Shown: piece by piece, positions 28,549-41,154 of the stretch
How the letters are laid out: each line of letters opens with the position of its first letter
Numbering within the stretch: position 1 is the first letter of the stretch
From: Sphingomonas radiodurans
GTDB taxonomy: Bacteria > Pseudomonadota > Alphaproteobacteria > Sphingomonadales > Sphingomonadaceae
Length of the DNA: 64,000 nt
Assembly: GCF_020866845.1 (NCBI RefSeq)
Contig: NZ_CP086594.1
Location: forward strand, 1,550,001-1,614,000
Direction of reading: 5' to 3'
Notes under the pieces: generated by a model
Seen by the model: only the letters and a program-made list of their open reading frames with translations
Told to the model about the DNA's origin: nothing
Database searches by the model: none
Program-made: the position numbers and the translations under genes

Positions 28549-28997
28549 GGGTCGGTTGCTTCCAGCATGGGCAAGAGATCGTCGGGGTAGATCCATTCGG
28601 GCCAGCCGGCGATCTCGTCGCGGGCGAACCAGCGCCATTGCGTCATCACACGGCGTTCGAGTTCGGTATGGCCTGCGGGATCGATCTCGCCACCATCGAC
28701 ATCGATGCGGAACCAGCGTTCGTCGGCGGTGACTTCGACTCGTTCGATGGTTAGGAAATCGACCGTCCGCTGCGCGATCTCCTCGCCCGGATCGGCGTGG
28801 ATGCCAGTTTCCTCGAACAATTCGCGCCGTGCCGCCGCAGCATAGCTTTCGCCGGGATCGAGCGCGCCGCCCGGCGTGCACCAGAACGGCGCGCGATCGT
28901 CGCCCGGGGCAAAGCGGAACAACAGCACGCGGCCGGCGCGATCGACGAGCAGGATGCGCGCCGCCGGGCGCGCGGCACGGGCTACTGCGTCAGTCAC
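28545..28997 (-). CDS. NUDIX hydrolase
   Basis: 150 residues. The Nudix box is complete: G-x5-E-x7-REUxEExGU seen as GGALDPGESYAAAARREL then FEETG. The protein hydrolyses some nucleoside diphosphate derivative; the family is too broad to name it. The start is the GTG at 28997, which overlaps the GST 3' end by eight bases. The C-terminus has WPEWIYPDDLLPMLEA. Confidence 0.9.
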   Translation of the reverse strand: MTDAVARAARPAARILLVDRAGRVLLFRFAPGDDRAPFWCTPGGALDPGESYAAAARRELFEETGIHADPGEEIAQRTVDFLTIERVEVTADERWFRIDVDGGEIDPAGHTELERRVMTQWRWFARDEIAGWPEWIYPDDLLPMLEATDP

Positions 28998-29697
28998 TGT
29001 CGAGCTCGGGATAGTGGCGGAAGATGCCTTGCGTGTTGAAGGGCAGCCGACGATCGCTCTTGAGATACGCCTTGATCCCCGGCAGCTCGGCGACCGCATC
29101 GTGGATGCGCACGATTGCGGGATAGTCGCCTTCGATCGCCGCCATGCGACGCGGGAACATGTAGCGCAGCCCCGCGACGACCTGGAACAGCGACGTATCG
29201 GCATAGCTCCAGCGATCGCCGACCAGCCAAGCGCCGCTTTCCGCGCCCGCCGCCGCCTCGAAATGATCGAGGAACTTCGGCATGCGATCCTCGCGGAACT
29301 GCGCGGCTGCACGCGCCGCCTCGGGCTTCTGCTCGTCGTAATAGGCCATCGGCTCGACGGGATGGTGAACATTGTGCACCTCGGCAACCAGATCGGCGAT
29401 AGTGAGCTGAAGCTGGTGCAACCAGTAACGATCGGCCGTCGTCGATGGCCCGAGATCGTGGCGCTCGCCGAGATACAGCAGGATGGCGGCGACCTGCGCG
29501 ATCGTCTTGCCGTCGCAGTCGAGATACGGCGGCGCGAACGGCGCACGACCGCCGCGCGCTTCCATGTCGGCGAGCAACGCCTCGGCGCCCTGTTCGCGCG
29601 CGCAATCCTCGTATGGGATCCCCGCCGCCTCGAGCGGCAGGCGAACGAACTCGCCGCGCCCCTGAAGATCGGGCCAATACCACAGGCGATAGGTCAT
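28990..29697 (-). CDS. Glutathione S-transferase family protein
   Basis: 235 residues. The thioredoxin-like N-terminal domain begins YRLWYWPDLQGRGEFVRL, similar to alpha/pi/sigma-type GSTs where an early tyrosine activates glutathione (Tyr7 is a candidate). The helical C-terminal domain follows from about residue 85 with WSYADTSLFQVVAGL. It overlaps bolA by four bases and the NUDIX gene by eight. The substrate is unknown. Confidence 0.9.
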   Translation of the reverse strand: MTYRLWYWPDLQGRGEFVRLPLEAAGIPYEDCAREQGAEALLADMEARGGRAPFAPPYLDCDGKTIAQVAAILLYLGERHDLGPSTTADRYWLHQLQLTIADLVAEVHNVHHPVEPMAYYDEQKPEAARAAAQFREDRMPKFLDHFEAAAGAESGAWLVGDRWSYADTSLFQVVAGLRYMFPRRMAAIEGDYPAIVRIHDAVAELPGIKAYLKSDRRLPFNTQGIFRHYPELDSD

Positions 29698-29984
29698 CGC
29701 GGCTCGCCGGGCGCGAGCGTTCGCATCGCGAGCGCGTGGATCGAATCGCGCAGCAGATCGGCGAGCGCCTGATTGACGAGGCGTTGGCGCGCGACGCGGT
29801 TGAGCCCGGTAAAGGCCGCACTCTCGACCACCACGCGGAAGTGCGATTCGCCCGAGCCATCATCGCCCATATGGCCGCGGTGCTGCGCGCTTTCGTTGAT
29901 CACTTCGAGATGCGTCGGGTCGAGTGCCTCGACGAGACGGGCGGCGATCGCGTGCTGGACGGGACCAGTGGAAGGGTCGGACAT
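29694..29984 (-). CDS. BolA family protein
   Basis: 96 residues. The KH-like fold has GESHFRVVVESAAFTGLN and the VARQRLVNQAL helix. BolA proteins partner monothiol glutaredoxins in iron-sulfur cluster work. The ATG at 29984 gives the usual length. It is the first gene of its operon and diverges from the J-domain gene, only 39 bases away, a neighbour pair common in alphaproteobacteria. Confidence 0.93.
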   Translation of the reverse strand: MSDPSTGPVQHAIAARLVEALDPTHLEVINESAQHRGHMGDDGSGESHFRVVVESAAFTGLNRVARQRLVNQALADLLRDSIHALAMRTLAPGEPR

Positions 29985-30023
29985 CGATCTTATATAGCCC
30001 GCTTTTGCGGGAAAGATGAGATT

Positions 30024-30611
30024 TTGGCGAAGGAACGGCCCAGCGCGCGTTTTCATGGGCGGATCGAGGGCGATCGCCCGTGCAGCGCCCCCGGCTGCGA
30101 CGCGTGCGGCGAGTTCCGCGCGCCGCCGCTGGAAGGGCCGAGCAGCGACGGGCCGCCGGCCTTCCGCTGGTTCTGCCTCGATCATGTGCGCGAATTCAAT
30201 GCGCGCTACAATTACTTCGACGGGATGACGGCGGACGAGATCCACCATGCGCAACGCCCAATGGCGGGCTGGGAACGCGAGACGCGCGCCTTCGCGCGGG
30301 CGATGGGGGCGGACCAGGGGCCGAAATGGTCCGATTTCCCCGATCCGCTCGACGCGATCAGCGCGCGCTATCGCCGCGAGGCCGCGCCCGAGCGGAGCGA
30401 CGGCAAGCCGCTATCGGGGCAGGATCGCGCGAGCCTGAAGGTGCTGGGGTTGCCGGCCAATGCGGACCGGATGGCGCTGCGCAAGCGCTACAGCGAGCTG
30501 GTGCGGCGCTATCATCCCGATCGCAATGGCGGGGATCGCAGCCAGGAGGCGATGCTGACGAACGTGATCGCGGCATATCAGCAGTTGCGGCAGGCGCCGG
30601 CGTTCTTGTGA
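30024..30611 (+). CDS. J-domain (DnaJ-like) protein
   Basis: 195 residues. A C-terminal J domain (about residues 130-190) holds the HPD tripeptide in RRYHPDRNGG. The N-terminal part carries CSAPGCDACGEF and FRWFCLDHVREFNARYNYF, which may bind a metal or DnaK client. TTG at 30024 is the best start, with GGGAAAG about 9 bases before it; no ATG or GTG precedes the conserved part. Its N-terminal part is typical of sphingomonad proteins that pair with bolA. Confidence 0.88.
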   Translation: MAKERPSARFHGRIEGDRPCSAPGCDACGEFRAPPLEGPSSDGPPAFRWFCLDHVREFNARYNYFDGMTADEIHHAQRPMAGWERETRAFARAMGADQGPKWSDFPDPLDAISARYRREAAPERSDGKPLSGQDRASLKVLGLPANADRMALRKRYSELVRRYHPDRNGGDRSQEAMLTNVIAAYQQLRQAPAFL

Positions 30612-30617
30612 ACCTCT

Positions 30618-30704
30618 CGTCACCCCGGGCTTGACCCGGGGGTCCGCTGCCTCGCGACGGTGGGGCAAGAAGAAGCGGGACCCCGGCTCAAGGCCGGGGT
30701 GACG
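30618..30704. repeat. Inverted repeat of the CGTCACCCCGGGCTTGACCC type
   Basis: The left arm starts CGTCACCCCGGGCTTGACC and the right arm ends GGCCGGGGTGACGG; the two pair imperfectly across about 60 bases. Its arms form inner hairpins too (CCCGGGCTTGACCCGGG and CCCCGGCTCAAGGCCGGGG). This is a widespread REP-like element type of alphaproteobacterial genomes. Confidence 0.85.
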
Positions 30705-30729
30705 GTGGTGTGAGGTCAAGGTTTGCCTT

Positions 30730-30826
30730 CGTCATGCCGGGCTGGTCCCGGCATCCACGGTGCCGCACATCCTACGACCGCGGTGTTTGTGGACGGGTGG
30801 ATGCCGGGACGAGCCCGGCATGACGG
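30730..30826. repeat. Inverted repeat of the CGTCATGCCGGGCTGGTCCC type
   Basis: The arms CGTCATGCCGGGCTGG and CGAGCCCGGCATGACGG are near reverse complements and flank GTGGATGCCGGGAC. It lies 25 bases after the previous repeat and before the pnp terminator. Two different REP types side by side fill the gap between the J-domain gene and pnp. Confidence 0.85.
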
Positions 30827-30851
30827 TAGTGGGGACCGTCTTCGTTCTCAC

Positions 30852-30883
30852 AAAAAAAAGGCCCCGGCATTGCTGCCGGGGCC
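30852..30883 (-). terminator. Rho-independent terminator of pnp
   Basis: On the minus strand GGCCCCGGCA, a four-base loop and TGCCGGGGCC form a perfect 10-base-pair stem, followed by eight T residues. It lies 28 bases after the pnp stop. This is the clearest intrinsic terminator of the window. Confidence 0.93.
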
Positions 30884-30910
30884 TCTCTTCATTCCACCTA
30901 AGCGGAAGAA

Positions 30911-33265
<2,355 letters not shown>

Positions 33266-33420
33266 TTGGTTTCCTTTGGACCGGCCGCCCAATGCGACCG
33301 GGGCCTAGAGGGGCATCTGCGACGTCGCAGGTGCCCGGGTGCAGGCTGTCCGGCCTGCGCGGTGCGGAGCGAGTTATCGCCCCATGCCCCTGCGCCGGAT
33401 TACGCGGGAGGCAGATACGA

Positions 33421-33445
33421 GAAGGGCGCCGCAAGGGCGCCCTTC
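33421..33445 (-). terminator. Hairpin after rpsO (attenuator or processing site)
   Basis: GAAGGGCGCC and GGCGCCCTTC form a perfect 10-base-pair stem with a five-base loop, three bases after the rpsO stop. No T run follows on the minus strand, so it may slow transcription or mark an RNase III-like processing site before pnp, as known for the rpsO-pnp junction of E. coli. Confidence 0.6.
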
Positions 33446-33448
33446 GGG

Positions 33449-33718
33449 TTACTTGCGAAGACCGAGCTTCGCGATGAGCGAGAGATACCGGTCGCCGTCC
33501 TTCTTGCGGAGATAATCAAGCAGCGTGCGACGCTTGTTGACCATCATCAGCAGGCCGCGGCGGGAATGGTTGTCCTTCGCGTGGCCCTTGAAATGCTCGG
33601 TGAGGTTGCGGATCCGCTCGGTCAGGATCGCGACCTGTACCTCGGGCGAACCGGTGTCGCCCTCGATCCGGCCATGTTCCTTGATGACTTCCTGGCGGCG
33701 TTCTGCAGTGATCGTCAC
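33449..33718 (-). CDS. rpsO: Ribosomal protein uS15
   Basis: 89 residues, the exact family length. The conserved [18 protein letters not shown] stretch and [19 protein letters not shown] bind the 16S rRNA junction. The start is GTG at 33718 with AAGGAAA 6 bases upstream; the longer open frame to 33763 would run into truB. It lies between truB and pnp in the usual truB-rpsO-pnp order. Confidence 0.97.
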   Translation of the reverse strand: MTITAERRQEVIKEHGRIEGDTGSPEVQVAILTERIRNLTEHFKGHAKDNHSRRGLLMMVNKRRTLLDYLRKKDGDRYLSLIAKLGLRK

Positions 33719-33737
33719 GTATTTTCCTTCGACATCG

Positions 33738-34754
33738 TCATAAGTTGAAACCGCGGACGACACGGCCCTCGCGGGCCTGGACCTCGATCAGCGCAACCGG
33801 CACGTCGTGCAGGCAGGCGAAATACTGTCCATCGTCGGCAGCGATCCCGTCCAGAACACGCCCCTGGCGGAGCGCCCCTGCCTGGTCGGGTGTGAGGGGT
33901 AGAGCCGGGATGTCGTCCAGCCCCGCCCTCAGCGGCAGAAGTACCTGTTCAAGGTTGCGCGCCTTAGCGACTTCGCTCAATTTGTCCAGCGATATCGCCT
34001 GGGCGAGGCCGAACGGGCCGGCCTTGGTGCGGCGCAGGTAGGTGACGTGGCCGACGGTGCCGAGCGCCGCTGCGATGTCGCGCGCGAGGGAGCGAATGTA
34101 GGTGCCTTTCGAGACGTGGGCGGTGAGGGTGATTTCGTCCAAATCCTCCCCAAGCTTTGCTTGGGGAGGGGGACCGCCAGCCGCAGGCTGGTGGTGGAGG
34201 GGAAGAGCCGCGAGCAGATCGTCCGTGGCATTTCCCCTCCACCGCTCGCCTGAGGCGAGCGGTCCCCCTCCCCGAGCAAGCTCAGGGAGGATGGTCAAAG
34301 AATACACCGTCACCGCTCGCGTCGCGAGAACCACTTCCTCCCCCGCCCGCGCCAGATCGTACGCGCGCTGACCGTCCACCTTCAGCGCCGAAAACGCCGG
34401 CGGCATCTGTTCGATCGCGCCGGTGAAATCCGCCAGCACCGCCTCGACCGCCGCCAGCGTCGGCCGCACTCCGCTCGTTGCGATCACCGTGCCTTCGCGG
34501 TCGAGCGTGTCGGTCTGTTCGCCGAAGCGGATCGTGAAATCGTAGACCTTGTCGCTGTCGAGCATTCGCCCGGCGAGCTTCGTCGCTTCGCCCAGCGCGA
34601 TCGGCAGCACGCCGGTCGCCAGCGGATCGAGCGTGCCGCCGTGGCCGACCTTCGCCTTGGCATAGCCGCCTTCGCGCAGCGCGCGCTTCACCGCGCTCAC
34701 GCCTTGCGTCGAGCCCAGGCCCAACGGCTTGTCGATGATCAGCCAGCCGTTCAC
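33738..34754 (-). CDS. truB: tRNA pseudouridine-55 synthase with an in-frame repeat insertion
   Basis: Makes pseudouridine 55 in tRNA. 338 residues, longer than the usual 290-310. Catalytic Asp43 lies in [15 protein letters not shown], and the [12 protein letters not shown] motif is intact. Between YSLTILPE and EITLTAHV, residues about 155-204 are encoded by a 150-base family A repeat and have no counterpart in TruB proteins I know. The start is GTG at 34754, overlapping the site-2 protease stop by four bases. The 3' part is followed closely by rpsO. Confidence 0.93.
   Translation of the reverse strand: MNGWLIIDKPLGLGSTQGVSAVKRALREGGYAKAKVGHGGTLDPLATGVLPIALGEATKLAGRMLDSDKVYDFTIRFGEQTDTLDREGTVIATSGVRPTLAAVEAVLADFTGAIEQMPPAFSALKVDGQRAYDLARAGEEVVLATRAVTVYSLTILPELARGGGPLASGERWRGNATDDLLAALPLHHQPAAGGPPPQAKLGEDLDEITLTAHVSKGTYIRSLARDIAAALGTVGHVTYLRRTKAGPFGLAQAISLDKLSEVAKARNLEQVLLPLRAGLDDIPALPLTPDQAGALRQGRVLDGIAADDGQYFACLHDVPVALIEVQAREGRVVRGFNL
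34143..34292. repeat. Family A inverted-repeat element inside truB
   Basis: It begins ATCCTCCCC and ends GGGAGGAT, with inner hairpins CAGCCGCAGGCTG and CCGCTCGCCTGAGGCGAGCGG, and a centre with GGGGAAGAGCC facing GGCATTTCCCC. Ends, order of hairpins and centre match the intergenic copy at 14268-14412. The length is 150 bases, a multiple of three, and the truB frame stays open through it. Confidence 0.9.
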
Positions 34755-35440
34755 GCGAAAGCTTGCGCGAAATCCAGATATTGGCGGATCACCCAGTCGG
34801 CGGGCGGGCCGACGAGCTTTTCCACGATGTTCGCGCTCGGCCAGATCATCGGCACGACGACCAGCAGGATGATGATCAGCGGGAAGCCGAAGCGCGCGAG
34901 CTTGCTCCACTCGATTGCGAGCCGCCGCGGCAGGATGCCCTGCACGACATGGCCGCCATCGAATGGCGGCAGCGGCAGCAGGTTGAACACCGCCAGGAAG
35001 ATGTTGATCAGCAGAAAGTTGAACAGGTTCGCGAGCAGGAAAGCGCCGATTCCCTGCGGCGGCGAGCCCTGCATCTGCCCCGAGATCAATCCGAGCGCGA
35101 CCGCGGCCACGGCGGCCAGCGCGAAGTTCATCCCCGGCCCGGCGAGTGCCACCGCGACCATCCCCCAGCGCGGGTTACGCAGGCGGCGTCCGTCGACCGG
35201 CACCGGCTTCGCCCAGCCGAACACCGGCGCCTTCGCGAGCGCCAGCGCCAGCGGCAGGATCACCGTGCCGACCGGATCGACGTGGCGCAGCGGATTGAAC
35301 GACAGTCGCTTCAGATCTGCCGCAGTCGGATCGCCGAGCGCGCGCGCCATCAGCCCGTGCGCCACTTCGTGGAAGACGATCGCGATCACCAGCGGGATGA
35401 TCCACACTGCGGCGGTATAGACGATACTGTCGGGGTTCAT
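34751..35440 (-). CDS. Site-2 protease family membrane metalloprotease
   Basis: 229 residues with about five membrane segments. The zinc motif HEVAHG is near residue 24, and the second motif NLLPLPPFDGGH is near residue 156, as in the short M50 rhomboid-like S2P group. It has no PDZ domain, so it differs from RseP. It overlaps truB by four bases (GTGA), an unexpected coupling to an RNA-modification gene. Confidence 0.92.
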   Translation of the reverse strand: MNPDSIVYTAAVWIIPLVIAIVFHEVAHGLMARALGDPTAADLKRLSFNPLRHVDPVGTVILPLALALAKAPVFGWAKPVPVDGRRLRNPRWGMVAVALAGPGMNFALAAVAAVALGLISGQMQGSPPQGIGAFLLANLFNFLLINIFLAVFNLLPLPPFDGGHVVQGILPRRLAIEWSKLARFGFPLIIILLVVVPMIWPSANIVEKLVGPPADWVIRQYLDFAQAFA

Positions 35441-35488
35441 GGTGCGCCGAGATAGGGCGGCGGCGGGCGAAGTGCCAGCGCCCTACCT

Positions 35489-35570
35489 CCGTTCGTCCCT
35501 AGCGCAGTCGAGGGACCAGCCGCGAGCGCGACGCGTGAGCATGTCCCTCGACTGCGCTCGGGACGAACGG
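35489..35570. repeat. Family C inverted repeat (CCGTTCGTCCC...GGGACGAACGG)
   Basis: The arms CCGTTCGTCCCTAGCGCAGT and the reverse complement reading ACTGCGCTCGGGACGAACGG pair almost fully over 27 bases with a 28-base centre. It lies one base from the tdk stop and upstream of the site-2 protease gene. A diverged copy is inside imuB at 49737-49840. Confidence 0.9.
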
Positions 35571-35571
35571 A

Positions 35572-36147
35572 TTATGCCAGCGCCTCGCCGAAATGGCGGC
35601 GGCACAGCGCGACATAGCGATCGTTGCCGCCGATCTCGGTCTGCGCGCCCGCGGCGACCGGGTGGCCCTGCGCATCGAGCCGCAGGTTCATCGTCGCCTT
35701 GCGGCCACAGGCGCAGACCGACTTGATCTCGATGAGCGCGTCGGCAAGCGCGAGGAGCCGCGCCGAGCCCTCGAACAGCTGACCCTGGAAATCGGTGCGC
35801 AGGCCATAGGCGAGCACGGGGATGCGATCGATATCGGCCAGCCGCGCAAGCTGATCGACCTGGCCCGCGGTGAGGAATTGCGCTTCGTCGACAAGGACGC
35901 ACGCGATGCTTTCCTCGGCATGGCGGTCGAGCACGCACGCGGCGATGTTAGTATCAGCGTCGAACATCGTCGCCGGCGCCGACAGGCCGATGCGCGAGGT
36001 GATGGTTCCCGCGGCAAAGCGATCGTCGATCGCGGCGGTGAACAGCATCGTCGCCATGCCGCGCTCGCGATAGTTGAAATCGGCCTGGAGCAGGTTCGTC
36101 GATTTGCCCGCGTTCATGCTGGCATAGTAGAAATAGAGCTTGGCCAT
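35572..36147 (-). CDS. tdk: Thymidine kinase
   Basis: Type II thymidine kinase for pyrimidine salvage. 191 residues. The P-loop is ASMNAGKSTNLL, the Walker B/catalytic motif is VLVDEAQF and the zinc lasso has CACGRKA and LCRRHF. The ATG at 36147 gives standard length; a longer frame is spurious. A 117-base gap separates it from the divergent DUF4126 gene. It sits inside what is otherwise the classical nusA-infB-rbfA-truB-rpsO-pnp cluster. Confidence 0.94.
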   Translation of the reverse strand: MAKLYFYYASMNAGKSTNLLQADFNYRERGMATMLFTAAIDDRFAAGTITSRIGLSAPATMFDADTNIAACVLDRHAEESIACVLVDEAQFLTAGQVDQLARLADIDRIPVLAYGLRTDFQGQLFEGSARLLALADALIEIKSVCACGRKATMNLRLDAQGHPVAAGAQTEIGGNDRYVALCRRHFGEALA

Positions 36148-36264
36148 GAGCGGGTGTCGCTGATCGCGACGCGGAACGTCAACGTTTTCTGCGGGCTGAC
36201 CATCCTTGCGAGGGATACGAGTCGACGGTCGATGATTGACGATATGAACCGCAGGAGAAGTGCC

Positions 36265-36726
36265 GTGATTCGTTCGTATCTGATCGGCCTCGCCGCGGGC
36301 CAACGCGGCATCGTGCCACTCGCGGCGCTCGCCACCGCCGGCCGACGCGGTGACCTGCCCGACGACATGCCGCTCGCCGGACTGTTCAAACACCCGCTGA
36401 TCGCCGGCGGGGCGATCGCGCTCAGCGCGGCCGAGATGGTGGGCGACAAGCAGAAGAGCGCCCCCGACCGGATCGTGTGGATCGGGCTTGCCGTGCGGAG
36501 CGTGACCTCTGCTTACGCCGGGGCGGCGCTGGCGCCGAAGGGCAGCCGGGTCACGGGCGCCGCGGTCGCGCTCGGCACCGCGCTCGCATCCTCCTACGTC
36601 GGTTGGAAGCTGCGGGTGACCGCGATGGAGCGTTACGGCCAGACCGCGACCGGCTTTGTCGAGGATGCGATGGTGCTCGCGACGGGCCTCGCAGCGGTGG
36701 ACCCGCGATTGACGCGGGCTGCCTAG
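36265..36726 (+). CDS. DUF4126 family membrane protein
   Basis: 153 residues, hydrophobic with three or four weak membrane segments. [20 protein letters not shown] at the start fits DUF4126 and its relatives. AGGAGAA sits 6 bases before the GTG at 36265, which sets the start over the ATG at 36244. Function unknown. It is the only plus-strand gene in the 30.9-43.9 kb block. Its TAG overlaps the rbfA TAG of the other strand within GCCTAGGC. Confidence 0.82.
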   Translation: MIRSYLIGLAAGQRGIVPLAALATAGRRGDLPDDMPLAGLFKHPLIAGGAIALSAAEMVGDKQKSAPDRIVWIGLAVRSVTSAYAGAALAPKGSRVTGAAVALGTALASSYVGWKLRVTAMERYGQTATGFVEDAMVLATGLAAVDPRLTRAA

Positions 36727-37121
36727 GCTTCGTCCTTACCCGCAGCCAGATCCTGCGCCACCTTGGGGGCGCGGAGCAGCTGTTCGATATGCGTGCCTTC
36801 GTCGAAGCTGTCGTCCGCCAGGAACTTGAGCTTCGCGGCATATTTCATCTTCACGCGCGCAGCGACCTCGCGCTGGAAGAAGGCGGTGTTGGTGCGCAGC
36901 GCCTTCAGCACCGTTTCCTCGTCCTTGCCGAGCAGCGGCTTCACGAAAACGGTCGCGTGGCGCAGATCGGGCGACATGCGTACCTCGGTGACGCTGATGA
37001 GGTGCGCGGCGAGCACGTCGTCATGCACGTCGCCGCGCTGCAGCACCTCGGAGAGGATATGGCGGATCTGTTCGCCGATGCGCAGCGTGCGGACGGACTT
37101 TTCTGGTGGATCCTGGTTCAT
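36723..37121 (-). CDS. rbfA: Ribosome-binding factor A
   Basis: 132 residues. Helps 30S maturation. The KH-type fold shows [19 protein letters not shown] and [12 protein letters not shown]. The C-terminal [15 protein letters not shown] tail is typical of alphaproteobacteria. It follows infB after a 156-base gap that holds a repeat element. Converges with the DUF4126 gene. Confidence 0.95.
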   Translation of the reverse strand: MNQDPPEKSVRTLRIGEQIRHILSEVLQRGDVHDDVLAAHLISVTEVRMSPDLRHATVFVKPLLGKDEETVLKALRTNTAFFQREVAARVKMKYAAKLKFLADDSFDEGTHIEQLLRAPKVAQDLAAGKDEA

Positions 37122-37135
37122 GGCTCGACCTCGTT

Positions 37136-37270
37136 CCCCTCTCCCCTTGTGGGAGAGGGAGGGGCCCGCCGCGTCAGCGGCGGGAGGGTGAGGGGGAGTG
37201 GCGAGAGGCAGACCCCCTCACCCTCCCGCCGCCTGCGGCGGCTCCTTCCCTCTCCCACAAGGGGAGAGGG
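37136..37270. repeat. Family B inverted-repeat element between infB and rbfA
   Basis: It starts CCCCTCTCCCCTTGTGGGAG and ends CTCCCACAAGGGGAGAGGG, so the ends are reverse complements. Inner hairpins CCCGCCGCGTCAGCGGCGGG and CCGCCGCCTGCGGCGG and a pair of AGGGTGAGGGGG / CCCCCTCACCCT arms lie between. It separates two genes that are normally transcribed together. Confidence 0.9.
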
Positions 37271-37277
37271 ACGGTGA

Positions 37278-40111
<2,834 letters not shown>

Positions 40112-40115
<4 letters not shown>

Positions 40116-40852
40116 TCAAATTCCTCGTGTGTCGTCACGGCCGGTTCGTGCCCGGAAAGTCCGGGCGCCGATGCGCCTTGCGCGGCCGTTGCGCAAGATG
40201 CGGAAATTACGCCACCCGCCAAAGCGCTGCTTTGATGGGATCCCAACAGATCAGGGCCGATGAAGTACCGCCAGCGATCGAGCGCCTCGCCCAACCTGCC
40301 GGCCGCCAAGCGGTCAGTGACGCCGATATGTACCACGTTTTCGCGGCCCAGCGCCACCGACAATATGGGGCGCGCGATCGGGAGAACCAAGCCCCGCAGA
40401 TCGCTGCCCTCCTGATCGGACCCGACTCGCCACGCCTGGGCGAGGCGGCGGCAGCCATCTTCGCTCGCATCGGCGGCGTGATAGAGCGCGTGGAGCTTGC
40501 CCGCGCGCGCGGCGTCGGCGATCCGCTCGGAGCCGGTCAGCAACATGCCCGCGCGCGATTCGAGCCCGAGCCGATCGAGCGCGTTGCGTTCGAGCGCCGC
40601 GGCGACGAGCGCGGGCAGATCGTCCGGTATCTGAAGATCGCCGGTCTTGAACGCACGCGCGAGCGCACCGCGCAGCTTGCCCTTCTTCTGCGCGACCGCG
40701 AGCTCGGCCGCCGTGACGCCGATCCACGCGCCGCGGCCCGGCGCCTTGGCGCGCACATCGGGGAGGATCCGGCCATCGGGCGCGAGCACAAGGCGGACGA
40801 GATTGGCCGGCGGCGCGGCGGCGCGCGTGAGGATGCAGGAGCGCTCAGTCAT
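40112..40852 (-). CDS. RNA-binding protein: YlxR (DUF448) domain fused to an L7Ae-like domain
   Basis: 246 residues. Residues 1-85 form the YlxR fold with CILTRAAAPPANLVRLVLAP and GRGAWIGV. Residues about 95-205 resemble the L7Ae/YlxQ fold, so this is the two-domain form of alphaproteobacteria. The classical first motif R-x-C is kept (RSC). The tail is Ser/Ala-rich. It lies between the tautomerase gene and infB. Confidence 0.88.
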
Positions 40853-40914
40853 GAGCGTTCCCTCGCGCCAGGCCGGGGTGACGCAGACAACAGGATGAGT
40901 GCGGCGCTACCGAA

Positions 40915-41154
40915 TCATTGCGAGGGTTCCGCATGGGCGTCTCCCTCGTTGCTTGCCACCTTCGGGGCGTCGCGATCGACGATCAGCACGCCGCCGGCGC
41001 CGTAATTCTCGGTCGACACTTCCTCGATCACGATCTGCACCGCGGCCGGGTTCTTGCCCAGCCGGGTGACGAGCGAGGACGTGACGTCAGCCACGATCCC
41101 CGCCTTCTGCTCCTTCGAGGCGGAGCCCGATATCCTGATCGAGACGAACGGCAT
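40915..41154 (-). CDS. Tautomerase family protein (4-oxalocrotonate tautomerase type)
   Basis: 79 residues. After Met removal Pro2 would be the catalytic base ([17 protein letters not shown]). The rest fits the 4-OT subunit with an extra acidic C-terminal tail. The substrate is unknown. Its ATG overlaps the nusA stop by one base (TGATG), so it is coupled to nusA, which is an unusual place for this family. Confidence 0.87.
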   Translation of the reverse strand: MPFVSIRISGSASKEQKAGIVADVTSSLVTRLGKNPAAVQIVIEEVSTENYGAGGVLIVDRDAPKVASNEGDAHAEPSQ

